A stretch of 64,000 bases of DNA from Flavobacteriales bacterium (GCA_017987895.1 JAGNSU010000007.1:1-64000); one strand, 5' to 3'; shown: positions 17,219-28,464, counted from the first letter of the stretch. Translations and numbers: made by a program. The notes: a model not told the origin generated them from the sequence alone.

Positions 17219-19030
17219 ATGAAACACTCGCTTACCCTGATCGCTGCCGCCGCTCTGCTGATCCCGGCGCATGCCCAAATGAGCCCCCGTGCGGAGGCTC
17301 CACTGATCGACCACCTGCGCGAGGTGAACGCGCAGTGGAACGTGCAGCGCCCCGTGCTGATGGACGGAGAACGCATCGTCCATTTCAACTCCGAAGCCGA
17401 GCGCATCGCCATGCACCTGCACTTGGTGCGGGAACAATTGAACGCACGCACCCCCGAAGGCCTCAGCGCCGATCAGCTCGCCCAGCGCATGGACCTGCTG
17501 GAGGACCTGAACGCCTATGCCGATCGCGGCCTCTTCCCGCAGAACTATGTGCTGCCCTATCGTAATCCGGTGTTCATCGATCCGCACAACACCGCCTGCG
17601 CTGTCGGGCAGTTGATGATCCAGAGCGGACATCGCGATCTCGCGGAGCGGATCGACGCGGAAATGGAACTCGCGTATGTGCATGACATGCACCGCACCGA
17701 TGTGGACGAATGGGCAAAGGAACATGGCTTCACGGAGGACGAACTCGCATGGATCCAACCGGGCTATTCGCCGAGCATTCCCTGGAACACGCTCGGCACG
17801 GGTACCGACGGGACGGTCACCACCTTGCTGGAACTCGGCAATGGGAATTTGCTTCTCGCCGGGACCTTCACCACTGCAGGTGGTGGCGCGGTACAGAACG
17901 TGGCCCTATGGGATGGAGCATACTACGCTCCGCTCGGAAGTGGCGTGATCGGCGAAACGGAATGCGCGATCGAGTTCAACGGTACCATCTACCTGGGTGG
18001 CAGTTTCCAGAACCAGCTATCGGACCTGGCGATGTGGGATGGCACTACCTGGAGCTATGCGAACGTCTTCCCGGGCATGTCACCACGCACGCATGCGCTG
18101 CATGTGCACAACGGTGTGCTGCATGCCGCCGGTGAAGCCTCCGGTTTCGCGGGAACGGATGATGCGGTAAAGCGCCTCGTGAACGGATACTGGGAGCAAG
18201 TCGGCAGCTACTTCGATGGCACCGTGAGCGCGCTGGCAACACATGATGGCAAGCTGGTCGCCGCCGGTGCGTTCACGACCATCGAGCATCCCTTCGAACC
18301 GGTCCTCATGCATTGCGCCACCATCGACACCGCCGATTGGACCAACCTCGCTATCGGGCTCGATGCACCCGTGCATACGTTGCTCGATGTGAACGGCACG
18401 CTCTACGCAGGGGGTGATCTCTACGCGAACATCGTGATCAAGTTCGGCCTGGCCAGCCTCGCGCCCAACAGCTCGGCGTGGGACCTGCTTCTGCCCACGC
18501 ACGACCAGTACATGCCCGCGGGCCCCGGCCCCACGCACATCGACGCGTTGACCTATCATGATGGTTCGGTCTACCTCGGCGGCGACTTCTACGTCTACTC
18601 CTGGATGACGAACGGATCGCATGTGGCCCGCTATAGTGGTCCGGACATGGTGGAACCTCTCGCCGTGCTGGACGCACCCGTGCATGACGTGTGTGTTCTG
18701 GGCAACGACCTGGTGATGGGTGGAGCGTTCAGCGCGACCTATTCCTATATCGCGTCCACTGACCTTTCCACCGGTCTTGTGGAGGCGAGCGCACCAAGCG
18801 CGCACATCTATCCCGTGCCCGCGCAAGAGGTGTTGAACGTCGAACTGCCCGCGACCATCACCCAGGCACGCGTGCGCATCACCGATGGCAGTGGTCGCGT
18901 GGTGCGCGGCTGGCAGATCGTGTCCGGCACAAGGCAGACGTTGGCGATCAGCGACCTCGCGCCGGGTGCGTATGTGTTGGAAATGGACGCCGATACGCCC
19001 ATGCGCGCGGTGCCCTTCACCAAGCGCTGA
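17219..19030 (+). CDS. Secreted propeller-like protein with T9SS type A sorting domain
   Basis: 603 residues. Signal peptide MKHSLTLIAAAALLIPAHAQ. Residues 25-185 are a mostly helical region containing NPVFIDPHNTACAVGQLM, of unknown function. Residues 200-520 contain repeated blade-like units (LLLAGTFTTAGGG, IYLGGSF, LVAAGAFTT, VYLGGDF) as in kelch/delta-60 type propellers. The last 75 residues (IYPVPAQEVLNVELP to GAYVLEMD and ending PFTKR) are a T9SS type A C-terminal domain. It is predicted to be surface-exposed or released cargo. It is monocistronic, ending in a 14-bp hairpin. Confidence 0.88.
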   Translation: MKHSLTLIAAAALLIPAHAQMSPRAEAPLIDHLREVNAQWNVQRPVLMDGERIVHFNSEAERIAMHLHLVREQLNARTPEGLSADQLAQRMDLLEDLNAYADRGLFPQNYVLPYRNPVFIDPHNTACAVGQLMIQSGHRDLAERIDAEMELAYVHDMHRTDVDEWAKEHGFTEDELAWIQPGYSPSIPWNTLGTGTDGTVTTLLELGNGNLLLAGTFTTAGGGAVQNVALWDGAYYAPLGSGVIGETECAIEFNGTIYLGGSFQNQLSDLAMWDGTTWSYANVFPGMSPRTHALHVHNGVLHAAGEASGFAGTDDAVKRLVNGYWEQVGSYFDGTVSALATHDGKLVAAGAFTTIEHPFEPVLMHCATIDTADWTNLAIGLDAPVHTLLDVNGTLYAGGDLYANIVIKFGLASLAPNSSAWDLLLPTHDQYMPAGPGPTHIDALTYHDGSVYLGGDFYVYSWMTNGSHVARYSGPDMVEPLAVLDAPVHDVCVLGNDLVMGGAFSATYSYIASTDLSTGLVEASAPSAHIYPVPAQEVLNVELPATITQARVRITDGSGRVVRGWQIVSGTRQTLAISDLAPGAYVLEMDADTPMRAVPFTKR

Positions 19031-19045
19031 ACTTAGCGGTCGATC

Positions 19046-19089
19046 GAACGAACGGGCCTTTCGCGGATAACGCGGAGGCCCGTTCGTTC
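19046..19089 (+). terminator. Strong hairpin between T9SS cargo gene and crtD
   Basis: GAACGAACGGGCCT (19046-19059) and AGGCCCGTTCGTTC (19076-19089) are perfect 14-bp complements around a 16-base loop. The right arm runs into the crtD promoter motif (TTCCTTTG at 19087), so terminator and promoter share bases. Confidence 0.7.
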
Positions 19090-19094
19090 CTTTG
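19087..19094 (+). promoter_or_regulatory. crtD promoter -7-like element TTCCTTTG
   Basis: Differs from TAnnTTTG at one base and lies five bases before the crtD ATG, the spacing seen at several other genes here. Confidence 0.4.
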
Positions 19095-19099
19095 CGGCC

Positions 19100-20584
19100 A
19101 TGGCGAAGAAGGATCGTGCCGTGGTGATCGGCACCGGGGTAGGTGGGCTGGGTGCCGCTGTGCGGCTGGCCTTGAAGGGATATCGGGTCGATGCGTTCGA
19201 GGCGGCCCCCACCTACGGCGGCAAGCTGGCCGAGTGCTGGTTAGGGGACTATCGCTTCGACATGGGCCCATCGGTGTTCGCGATGCCACATCGCGTAGAG
19301 GAACTCTTCGAACTGGCAGGTGTGCCCATGGCCGGACACTTCCAATACCGCAAGCTCGAAAAGACCTTTCGCTACTTCTGGGGCGATGGCACCCGGGTGC
19401 AAGGCTGGAGCGATCCGCAGCGGTTGGCGGAGGAATTGGAGCGCGTGCTGCAGGTCCCACCGCAACGGACCCTGGACCATGTGCGCAGGGCGCATCGCTT
19501 GTTGGACACCACAGGCCGCACTTTCATGGAACATTCACTCCACCATGTGAAGACCCTCTGGAAAGGTGGTGTCGGCCGTGCGTTGTTCAACGCCCGCGTT
19601 CCCGAACTGATGGACACGCTGCACGAAGTGGACAAGCGCCAGTTCAAAGACCCGAAGGCCGTGCAGTTCTTCGATCGCTTCGCCACCTACAACGGCAGCA
19701 ACCCTTACACCACGCCAGGCATCATGCGCATGATCGCCGGGCTGGAACATGAGCGCGGACCCTTCTACCCCATTGGCGGCATGCGCACCATCGTCAGCTC
19801 GCTGCACGCGCTGGCCGAGAAGGTCGGCGTGCGCTTCCACTTCAACGCGCCGGTGGAACGCATCCTGCTCGACCCCACCAAGCGGAGGGTGACCGGTGTG
19901 CGTGTGAACGGCGCGGATCATGGGGCCGACGTGGTGGTATGCAACATGGACATCGAACCTGCCTACCGTAGGTTGTTGCCCGACCTGCGCGCGCCGGAGC
20001 GCACCCTGAAGCAGGAACGCTCCACCTCCGCGATCGTGTTCTATTGGGGCATCAAGCGATCGTTCCCGGAACTCGGCCTGCACAACATCTTCTTCAGCAA
20101 CGACTACCGTACTGAGTTCGCACAGCTCTTCGACAAGCTGGACGTAACGGACGATCCCACGGTCTACGTGAACATTACGAGCAAGGAGGACACACCCGAT
20201 GCGCCACCCGGCTGTGAGAACTGGTTCGCGATGATCAACGCGCCCTATCTCGCCGGGCAGGATGTGGACGCGATGGTGCGCCGCACACGTGCCGCGATCC
20301 TTGGCAAGCTCCAGCGGATCCTCGGTGTGGACATCGAACCCCTGATCGTAGTGGAGGACGTGCTGGACCCCGCGCGGATCCAGGAGCGCACACAGAGCCA
20401 TTTGGGATCGATCTACGGTACGAGCAGCAATAGCAAGTGGGCCGCGTTCCGCCGCCATCCGAACCAGCATCCGAAAGTTCGTGGCCTGCGGTTCTGCGGG
20501 GTCACCGTTCATCCAGGTGGTGGCATTCCGCTCGCGCTGCTCAGCGCAAAACTCGCGACGGAAACCCTGCCGGACGCACGATGA
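19100..20584 (+). CDS. crtD: Carotenoid desaturase, CrtD-type (1-hydroxycarotenoid 3,4-desaturase)
   Basis: 494 residues. N-terminal FAD-binding VVIGTGVGGLGAAVRLALKG, then FEAAPTYGGKLAE and RFDMGPSVFAMP. The central FATYNGSNPYTTPGIM and the SSTSAIVFYWGIKRSFPEL segment are typical of the Bacteroidota CrtD branch rather than phytoene desaturase CrtI. The C-terminal IYGTSSNSKWAAFRRHPNQ and GVTVHPGGGIPLALLSAK close the flavin site. CrtD introduces the 3,4 double bond into acyclic ends that have been hydrated at C-1. The stop overlaps the start of the next gene (ATGA), and that gene contains a CruF-like hydratase domain, which fits this order of reactions. CrtI remains a less likely alternative. 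Confidence 0.85.
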   Translation: MAKKDRAVVIGTGVGGLGAAVRLALKGYRVDAFEAAPTYGGKLAECWLGDYRFDMGPSVFAMPHRVEELFELAGVPMAGHFQYRKLEKTFRYFWGDGTRVQGWSDPQRLAEELERVLQVPPQRTLDHVRRAHRLLDTTGRTFMEHSLHHVKTLWKGGVGRALFNARVPELMDTLHEVDKRQFKDPKAVQFFDRFATYNGSNPYTTPGIMRMIAGLEHERGPFYPIGGMRTIVSSLHALAEKVGVRFHFNAPVERILLDPTKRRVTGVRVNGADHGADVVVCNMDIEPAYRRLLPDLRAPERTLKQERSTSAIVFYWGIKRSFPELGLHNIFFSNDYRTEFAQLFDKLDVTDDPTVYVNITSKEDTPDAPPGCENWFAMINAPYLAGQDVDAMVRRTRAAILGKLQRILGVDIEPLIVVEDVLDPARIQERTQSHLGSIYGTSSNSKWAAFRRHPNQHPKVRGLRFCGVTVHPGGGIPLALLSAKLATETLPDAR

Positions 20585-21948
20585 AGTCCCTGCCGCCGCT
20601 CTTCGTTCCCACGGCGATCCTCGTGATCCTCTACACCGTGGGCCTGGTGGGACTGGCGGGGCCATGGACCGAGGACCTCGTACACCTCACTCCCTACAAC
20701 TTGCTCGTGACCGCAGGTCTCCTTCTCGTGCAAGCACGGCCCGACGCGCGCACCTGGGCGTTCGCACTGCTTGTGTTCGTGAGCAGTTACCTCGTGGAAA
20801 TGCTCGGCGTACACACGGGTGTCATTTTCGGCTCGTACTGGTACGGCGATGTGCTCGGGATGAAGTTGTTCGACACACCCATGCTGATCGGCGTGAACTG
20901 GCTGATCCTGGTGATGAGCGTAGGCCCGCTGGTGGCGCGGTTGCACCTACCCGTTCCCCAAAGCGTGCTGGTGGCGGCATTGATCATGGTGGGCGTGGAC
21001 ATGTTGATCGAACCCGTGGCCATGCACCTCGGTTTCTGGTCGTGGGAGGATGATGTGGTCCCGCTGCGCAACTACATCGCTTGGGGCGCGGTGAGCGCCC
21101 TCTACTTCGCCTTGTTCTTCACCCTGCCGGTGAAGCGCGACAATGCTCTCGCGCCGGTGGTGTTGGGCGCACAGCTCTGCTTCTTCGCAGGCATCATCAT
21201 GGTGAGCGCGGCGCGCGGCATGGAACGCTTCACCTACCTCGCGCTCGATCTGTTCACACTGAGCTTCCCGCTGATCCGCAGCTTCGAGCCCAGGATACTT
21301 TACTGGCGGAAATGGCGCGGCCTCTTCACCGGCATCGGTGTAATGGCCGTGGTCTTTTTGATCTGGGACGCCATCTTCACGGCGAACGGGGTGTGGGGCT
21401 TCACGCCGCGCTATCTCACGGGTCCGCACATCGCGCGGCTGCCGTTGGAGGAAGTGCTCTTCTTCCTGGTGGTGCCCTATTCGTGTACGTTCATCTATGA
21501 AGTGATGCGCTACTTCGTGCGGCGTAATGTGCTCGGCCGCATCGCACGCCCCTTCTGCATGCTGCTGATCGCGGTACTGGTGGTAGTGGGCACTTGGCAC
21601 ATCGGGCGCATCTATACCGCGATCACCTTCCTCTGCGCCGCAGGCCTGCTCTCCTTGCACGTCTTCGTGCTAAGAAGCCCTTACCTCGGCCGCTTTCTGC
21701 TGGGCTATGCGGTGGTGCTTGTGCCCTTCGTGCTGGTGAACGGGATCCTCACCGGTACGCTGCTGGAAGAACCCGTAGTGTGGTATAACAATGCGGAGAA
21801 CCTCGGCATCCGCGTGGGCACCATTCCTTTGGAGGACAGCATGTACCTCCTCTTCTTCCTCCTGCTCACCATCACCTTCTACGAGCTGCCGCTGAAGCGC
21901 GCGCATGGTGATCTGCCGCCGCCGGTGGAAGGGCACGGGGCGGATTGA
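20581..21948 (+). CDS. Fused carotenoid 1,2-hydratase (CruF-like) and lycopene cyclase (CrtYcd-like)
   Basis: 455 residues from the ATG inside the crtD stop. Residues 1 to about 210 form a multi-helix CruF/DUF422-like domain (SSYLVEMLGVHTGVIFGSYW, YGDVLGMKLFDTP, IEPVAMHLGFWSWE, NYIAWG). Residues about 214-455 form a complete heterodimeric-type lycopene cyclase: a CrtYc-like half (FTYLALDLFTLSFPL, FLIWDAIFTANGVWGF, LPLEEVLFFLVVPYSCTFIY) and a CrtYd-like half (GTLLEEPVVWYNNAE, IPLEDSMYLLFFLLLTITFY). Together with CrtD it could convert a lycopene-type precursor into a monocyclic, 1'-hydroxylated carotenoid of the saproxanthin/myxol kind. No crtB, crtI or crtZ lies nearby. The cyclase half is very clear and the CruF half clear by motif. 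Confidence 0.9.
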   Translation: MKSLPPLFVPTAILVILYTVGLVGLAGPWTEDLVHLTPYNLLVTAGLLLVQARPDARTWAFALLVFVSSYLVEMLGVHTGVIFGSYWYGDVLGMKLFDTPMLIGVNWLILVMSVGPLVARLHLPVPQSVLVAALIMVGVDMLIEPVAMHLGFWSWEDDVVPLRNYIAWGAVSALYFALFFTLPVKRDNALAPVVLGAQLCFFAGIIMVSAARGMERFTYLALDLFTLSFPLIRSFEPRILYWRKWRGLFTGIGVMAVVFLIWDAIFTANGVWGFTPRYLTGPHIARLPLEEVLFFLVVPYSCTFIYEVMRYFVRRNVLGRIARPFCMLLIAVLVVVGTWHIGRIYTAITFLCAAGLLSLHVFVLRSPYLGRFLLGYAVVLVPFVLVNGILTGTLLEEPVVWYNNAENLGIRVGTIPLEDSMYLLFFLLLTITFYELPLKRAHGDLPPPVEGHGAD

Positions 21949-21956
21949 GTTCCGGT

Positions 21957-22012
21957 GGCAGGGGCAGGCGCAGGAGCAGGATGATCATTGCGCCTGCTCC
22001 TGCCCCTGCGCC
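21957..22012. repeat. Dispersed inverted repeat (GGGGCAGG / CCTGCCCC type), copy 1
   Basis: The left arm (21957-21980) and right arm (21991-22012) are imperfect complements rich in CAGG/CCTG. The repeat sits between the convergent carotenoid and pnuT genes and supplies the last codons of pnuT (AQGQEQAQ). A second, shorter copy lies at 24461-24518. Confidence 0.65.
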
Positions 22013-22572
22013 TTGAATTGATGTCGCCAACGGATGAACCCCGCGACCGCGAGCACGATGTACACCACGTTCAAGAACGCGTACCCATCGTAACCGATCA
22101 AGTGGTTGTACCACACGGCTAGCAGATCACCCACGGTCCAGTAGAACCAGTTCTGGATCGCTTTGGCGCTCATCAGCCAGGTGGCCAGCATCGCGAAGGC
22201 GGTGATGAAGGCCTCCATACCGTGGTATTCTCCGGGCACCTGCCAGTGCTCCATCGCCCAGGCCAGCAGCCCCGTTCCTGCGGCACCGATCGCGATCAGC
22301 ATCGCATGCATCCGCCAACCGTAACTGATGATGCGCGCCGATCCTCCCGCACCGCCCCAGGTCCACCAGCCATAAGCGCCCATGCCCGCATAGAACGCGT
22401 TGAGCGAGGCCATGAGCCAGGCATCTTGAACGACATACAACAACACGCCGATCAATGCCGCCACCAGACCGAACAGCCACCCGAGGCGCTTCTCCAGCGC
22501 GATGAGGATGGTGAAGAGAATGTTCAGCGCGACCGCGCTCCATTCCAGGATGAGGGCGGTGGTGGGTGACAT
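21985..22572 (-). CDS. PnuC/PnuT family vitamin transporter
   Basis: 195 residues from the ATG at 22572 (MSPTTALILEWSAVALN). The open frame extends 13 codons further upstream without support. About seven hydrophobic segments are visible, with family motifs LGWLFGLVAALIGVLLYV, MASLNAFYAGMGAYGWWTW and AKAIQNWFYWTVGDLLAVW. These resemble NMN/nicotinamide riboside/thiamine facilitators, which rely on an intracellular kinase to trap the vitamin. The TPP-regulated receptor and NadR-like kinase genes nearby favour thiamine (PnuT). No riboswitch was seen in front of this gene. The C-terminal AQGQEQAQ is encoded by a dispersed repeat and is probably not functional. Confidence 0.85.
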   Translation of the reverse strand: MSPTTALILEWSAVALNILFTILIALEKRLGWLFGLVAALIGVLLYVVQDAWLMASLNAFYAGMGAYGWWTWGGAGGSARIISYGWRMHAMLIAIGAAGTGLLAWAMEHWQVPGEYHGMEAFITAFAMLATWLMSAKAIQNWFYWTVGDLLAVWYNHLIGYDGYAFLNVVYIVLAVAGFIRWRHQFKAQGQEQAQ

Positions 22573-22586
22573 GCGTGGGGGTGCAA

Positions 22587-22850
22587 CACCGCCACGACGC
22601 AAGGAGCGCAACGGAGGCGCAACGTTAGGGAGAACTCCTTGCGCATTTCCTATTCACCGCCACGGCGCGACGAACGCAACGGAGGCGCAACGTTAGGGAG
22701 AACTCCTTTTGACCGCCTTGTTCACCGCCACGGCGCAACGAACGCAACGAGGGCGCAACGCTTGAAGAAGGTTGAAGAGGCCCAAGTCCGCAACGACGTA
22801 GCGTGTTTGCTCGGAGAAGCGTTCTTTGCGCTCGTGGCGCCGTGGCGGTG
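22587..22850. repeat. 68-bp tandem repeats with an inverted partial copy
   Basis: CACCGCCACG units begin at 22587, 22655 and 22723, exactly 68 bp apart. The first two share most of their length, including GCAACGTTAGGGAGAACTCC. The third diverges after about 35 bases. At 22837-22850 GCGCCGTGGCGGTG is the exact complement of the unit start (CACCGCCACGGCGC), so the block is flanked by inverted ends. This fills the 293-bp space between pnuT and the LRR gene. No coding sequence is supported here. Confidence 0.75.
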
Positions 22851-22865
22851 GTCTTCCTACCGCGA

Positions 22866-23482
22866 TCACATCCCGCAGTTGCACGGCGCGGAGAACTGGA
22901 TCTTGGCGCGCGGCCAGAGGTCCGCGATGTGCTCCATCTCCTTCGGACTGAACTGGATCACACGCAGATCGACGTAACGCAAGGCTTCCATTCGCTCGAG
23001 CTCATCGGGGAAGGTGGCGAGATCGTTGCTCCAGAGATCGAGCGATGTGAGTTGCTCCAAACGGCCAAGGCAGGCGGGCAAACTGATCAAAGCATTGCGG
23101 CTCATGTCCAAACGCTTCAGATGGCGCAGTGCGCAGATGGCCTCGGGGAAGTTCACCATCCGATTGTTGTTCGCGGAGAATTCCTGGAGGTGGGCGAACT
23201 CACTGATCCATTCCGGCAAGGTCTTCAGTTTGTTGTGGCCCAGATCGAGAGAATTCAGATTCGGCAGGCGGCGCAGTTCCTCGGGTAATTCCTTGAGTTT
23301 CTGTTTGCTCAGGTCCAACTTGTATACCCGCATCGGGTCCTCCAGCGCGCGTTCCAAACTGCGGTAGGTGCGCACCGTATCCAGTGCGATGGCATCGAGC
23401 AGTTGCGCCCGCGTGCTGTTGCAGATCAGAAGCAAGAAGAGCAGTGGAACGATGCGCATGGTCGGTGACTGGTGGAACGATC

Positions 23483-23486
<4 letters not shown>
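22866..23486 (-). CDS. Secreted leucine-rich-repeat protein
   Basis: 206 residues with a hydrophobic signal (MRIVPLLFLLLICNSTRAQ). Then come about five LRR units of 23 residues with LxxLDLxxNxLxxLP spacing, for example LNSLDLGHNKLKTLPEWI and LKRLDMSRNALISLPACL. It is probably a periplasmic or surface protein-binding module, with unknown partner. The ATG at 23486 overlaps the ribF stop (ATGA), which supports translation coupled to ribF. The in-frame ATG at 23459 would give a shorter but good signal peptide and is an alternative start. LRR assignment is certain and function unknown. Confidence 0.8.
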
Positions 23487-26132
<2,646 letters not shown>

Positions 26133-26202
26133 GTGCATAGGTGCTAGTTGTCCGTTGTACGTAAGACACACTGACAACTGACGACCAGCAACTGACAACC
26201 AG

Positions 26203-26436
26203 ATGCGAGTAGAGATCATCACCCCAGATAAGGAGCTCTTCAAGGGCGAAGCCACCAGCGTGACCGTGCCCGGCGTGGACGGCAGCCTCGGCTTCCTGAA
26301 CAACCACGCCCCACTGATCACCGTGTTGAAGGCCGGTGACGTAAAGCTTCGCACGGAGAAGGGCGAACAGACCTTCCCGGTGAAGGGCGGCGTGGTGGAG
26401 GTGAGCAAGAACACGGTGATCGTGTTGGCGGAATGA
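26203..26436 (+). CDS. atpC: ATP synthase F1 subunit epsilon, short form
   Basis: 77 residues covering only the N-terminal beta-sandwich (VEIITPDKELFKGEATSVTV, GSLGFLNNHAPLITVL, VKGGVVEVSKNTVIVLAE). The C-terminal helical hairpin, which inhibits ATP hydrolysis in longer homologues, is absent, as is common in this phylum. The protein couples the central stalk to the c-ring. The 70-base spacer after atpD is filled with direct repeats of ACTGACAAC type. A rho-independent terminator follows at 26462. Confidence 0.93.
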   Translation: MRVEIITPDKELFKGEATSVTVPGVDGSLGFLNNHAPLITVLKAGDVKLRTEKGEQTFPVKGGVVEVSKNTVIVLAE

Positions 26437-26461
26437 TCCACGTAGCCTGAACATCTTGGAG

Positions 26462-26488
26462 CGGCGCCTAATGGCGCCGTTCTTGTTT
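26462..26488 (+). terminator. Rho-independent terminator of atpDC
   Basis: CGGCGCC (26462-26468) and GGCGCCG (26473-26479) form a 7-bp GC stem around TAAT, followed by TTCTTGTTT. Confidence 0.8.
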
Positions 26489-26523
26489 CCAACCACAGGC
26501 ATCCCGCTCCCGTTCCCCACGTC

Positions 26524-26547
26524 TTCCGGAAGTCTGGACTTCCGGAA
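26524..26547. terminator. Near-perfect palindrome upstream of the secreted-protein gene
   Basis: TTCCGGAAGTC (26524-26534) and GACTTCCGGAA (26537-26547) are exact complements separated by two bases. It has no T-run. It is either a second terminator hairpin or a protein-binding palindrome. Confidence 0.45.
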
Positions 26548-26568
26548 ACGAAGCAACCCCCTTCGGCC

Positions 26569-28359
26569 ATGCGCTCACCACACGCACCTGCCCTTGCGCT
26601 GTTCCTATCATTCATCGTCAGCGCTGCGTTCGCACAATTCACCCCGGGGCGATTGGCGGTGCTGGAGTTCCCTTATGCGGGAACGATCCCCGTTGAAGGC
26701 GGCCCGCTGGTGATCCGTGAGTTCGCGACCGACGGCACGCCCGGAGTGGTGATGAACGTGCCGAGCACCGGCCCGAATGCCGTGGTGAACCGCTTTAGCA
26801 CCGTGCTGGGCGCAGCGCTCACTTTATCACCGTCCGGAGACAAACTGGTCTTCTCCGGCTTCACCACTACAGCGCCCACGGGCACTGCTTTGATGTCTAC
26901 GAGCGCAGCGGCGGTACCCCGCGCCATCGGTACGGTCGATGCCATCGGCAATTTCGATCGGCCCTTCACCACAAGCACCTACTTCGGCAGCGGAACCATT
27001 TTCGGCGCGGCTACGGATGGTGTACACTACTGGGCGGCGGGTTCCAATAGCGGGATCTGCTACCTCGGTCCCGGGCCTGCCGACGTGATCAACGCGACGA
27101 ACACAGCGAACAACTCCCTTTCGTTCACCGATCAAGGCCTGCTGACCGCGGCGAACGGCGTGCATCGCGTAGGGAGCGGCTCCCCGGTAGTTCCTGCGGC
27201 GCTCGAACAGATATTCGCATCCAGCGGGGTGGTCGATATGGAGATGAGCCCTGACGGCACGGTTTGTTACGCGGCGCATTTCAGCTTCATTCGGAAATGG
27301 GTCTTGTCCGGCGCCAGTTGGACGAACGTGTACACGTTCAATGCCCCGGGCTGGCTTGTGCATATAGCCGTGGATTTCACCACGCCGCAACCAGTGATCT
27401 ACGGCGTTCACAACCTGCCCTGCAAACTGGAAAAATGGGTGGACGCCGGGGCTCCAAGTGCTGCGATCTTGTTGGCCACCATGGCGGGCACCGGCAGTTG
27501 GTACGGGCTCTCCTTCACACCCGGCAGCACTTGTGCCACGGTAGGCCAGCCGTGCGATGACAGCGACCCGAGCACTGCGAACGATGTCGTGCGGCCGGAT
27601 TGTGCGTGCCGTGGCGACCAAGTGCGCGTTGCCGCGAAGGTGTTCCTGGAAGGTCCGTTCAACACGGTCTCTTCGTCCATGACCACCGCCTTGCGCACCC
27701 TGCCTTCCTTCCCTCAGACCGAACCTTACTCCGCGCTCGGCCTCTTGCCCACCACCGGTAGTGGCGCGACGATCGGTGCGGGCGCGCTGGCTGTTACGGG
27801 TGCCAACGCCGTGGTGGATTGGGTGCTGGTGGAACTGCGCGATGCGACCACACCCGCTGTTGTGCTGTACCGCGTGCCCGCGCTTTTGCAGAGCGATGGC
27901 GATGTGGTAGCGCTCGATGGTGCAAGCGAACTTTCCTTCCCCGCCGGACCCGGCACGTATCATATCGCGGTGCGCCACCGCAATCACTTGCCAGTGATGA
28001 CACTGAGCCCCATCGCACTGAGCGATGCCGCAGTGCCCGTGGACTTCACACTGGCGACCACCGCAACCTACGGCACGAACGCCCGCAAAGTCGTGGGCGC
28101 CGCCCTAGTACTCTGGGCGGGTGATCTCAACGCCAATGGCCAGGTGAAGTATGCCGGTGGTGCGAACGACCGCGATCCGATCCTGAGCGCCATCGGTGGC
28201 AGCGTGCCCACCGCCACCCTGAGCGGACAATACCGCCAGGAGGACCTGAACATGAACAGCCAGGTGCGGTACGCGGGTGGTAGCAACGATCGCGACCTCA
28301 TCCTACAGAACATCGGAGGCAGCGTGCCCACCGCGGTGCGGAATGCGCAGTTGCCCTGA
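26569..28359 (+). CDS. Secreted protein with C-terminal YAGSANDRD-type module
   Basis: 596 residues. Signal peptide MRSPHAPALALFLSFIVSAAFAQ. Residues 25-330 form an unassigned beta-rich domain that resembles a propeller reporting values over time (LTLSPSGDKLVFSG, MEMSPDGTVCYAAHFS). A cysteine-containing linker with DDSDPSTANDVVRPDCAC resembles the NxxDxCTxNDxC-type linkers of Bacteroidota surface proteins. The last 230 residues are the shared module: ANAVVDWVLVELR, AVRHRNHLPVMT, then two D-x-N motifs with VKYAGGANDRDPIL and VRYAGGSNDRDLIL, ending in NAQLP. Here the terminal codons are CCC TGA, and no gene overlaps. Secretion and surface display are likely; function is unknown. Confidence 0.85.
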   Translation: MRSPHAPALALFLSFIVSAAFAQFTPGRLAVLEFPYAGTIPVEGGPLVIREFATDGTPGVVMNVPSTGPNAVVNRFSTVLGAALTLSPSGDKLVFSGFTTTAPTGTALMSTSAAAVPRAIGTVDAIGNFDRPFTTSTYFGSGTIFGAATDGVHYWAAGSNSGICYLGPGPADVINATNTANNSLSFTDQGLLTAANGVHRVGSGSPVVPAALEQIFASSGVVDMEMSPDGTVCYAAHFSFIRKWVLSGASWTNVYTFNAPGWLVHIAVDFTTPQPVIYGVHNLPCKLEKWVDAGAPSAAILLATMAGTGSWYGLSFTPGSTCATVGQPCDDSDPSTANDVVRPDCACRGDQVRVAAKVFLEGPFNTVSSSMTTALRTLPSFPQTEPYSALGLLPTTGSGATIGAGALAVTGANAVVDWVLVELRDATTPAVVLYRVPALLQSDGDVVALDGASELSFPAGPGTYHIAVRHRNHLPVMTLSPIALSDAAVPVDFTLATTATYGTNARKVVGAALVLWAGDLNANGQVKYAGGANDRDPILSAIGGSVPTATLSGQYRQEDLNMNSQVRYAGGSNDRDLILQNIGGSVPTAVRNAQLP

Positions 28360-28464
28360 CGTGCGGAGCGGTATGTGAGCCGCCGTTCCATCCCAAGGAT
28401 CACGGCCTCATTCATCCGAACGAGTGATTTAATGCCCGATGTTGGCAGCAATCGGGGATCCACC

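Noticed and set aside
19535-20665. Open frame of 376 codons on the minus strand
   Set aside because: Antisense to crtD, which is certain. No domain recognised.
26139-26202. ACTGACAAC-type direct repeats between atpD and atpC as a regulatory array
   Set aside because: Short, irregular repeats of a kind also seen around 43020. No pairing or motif spacing supports a regulatory role.
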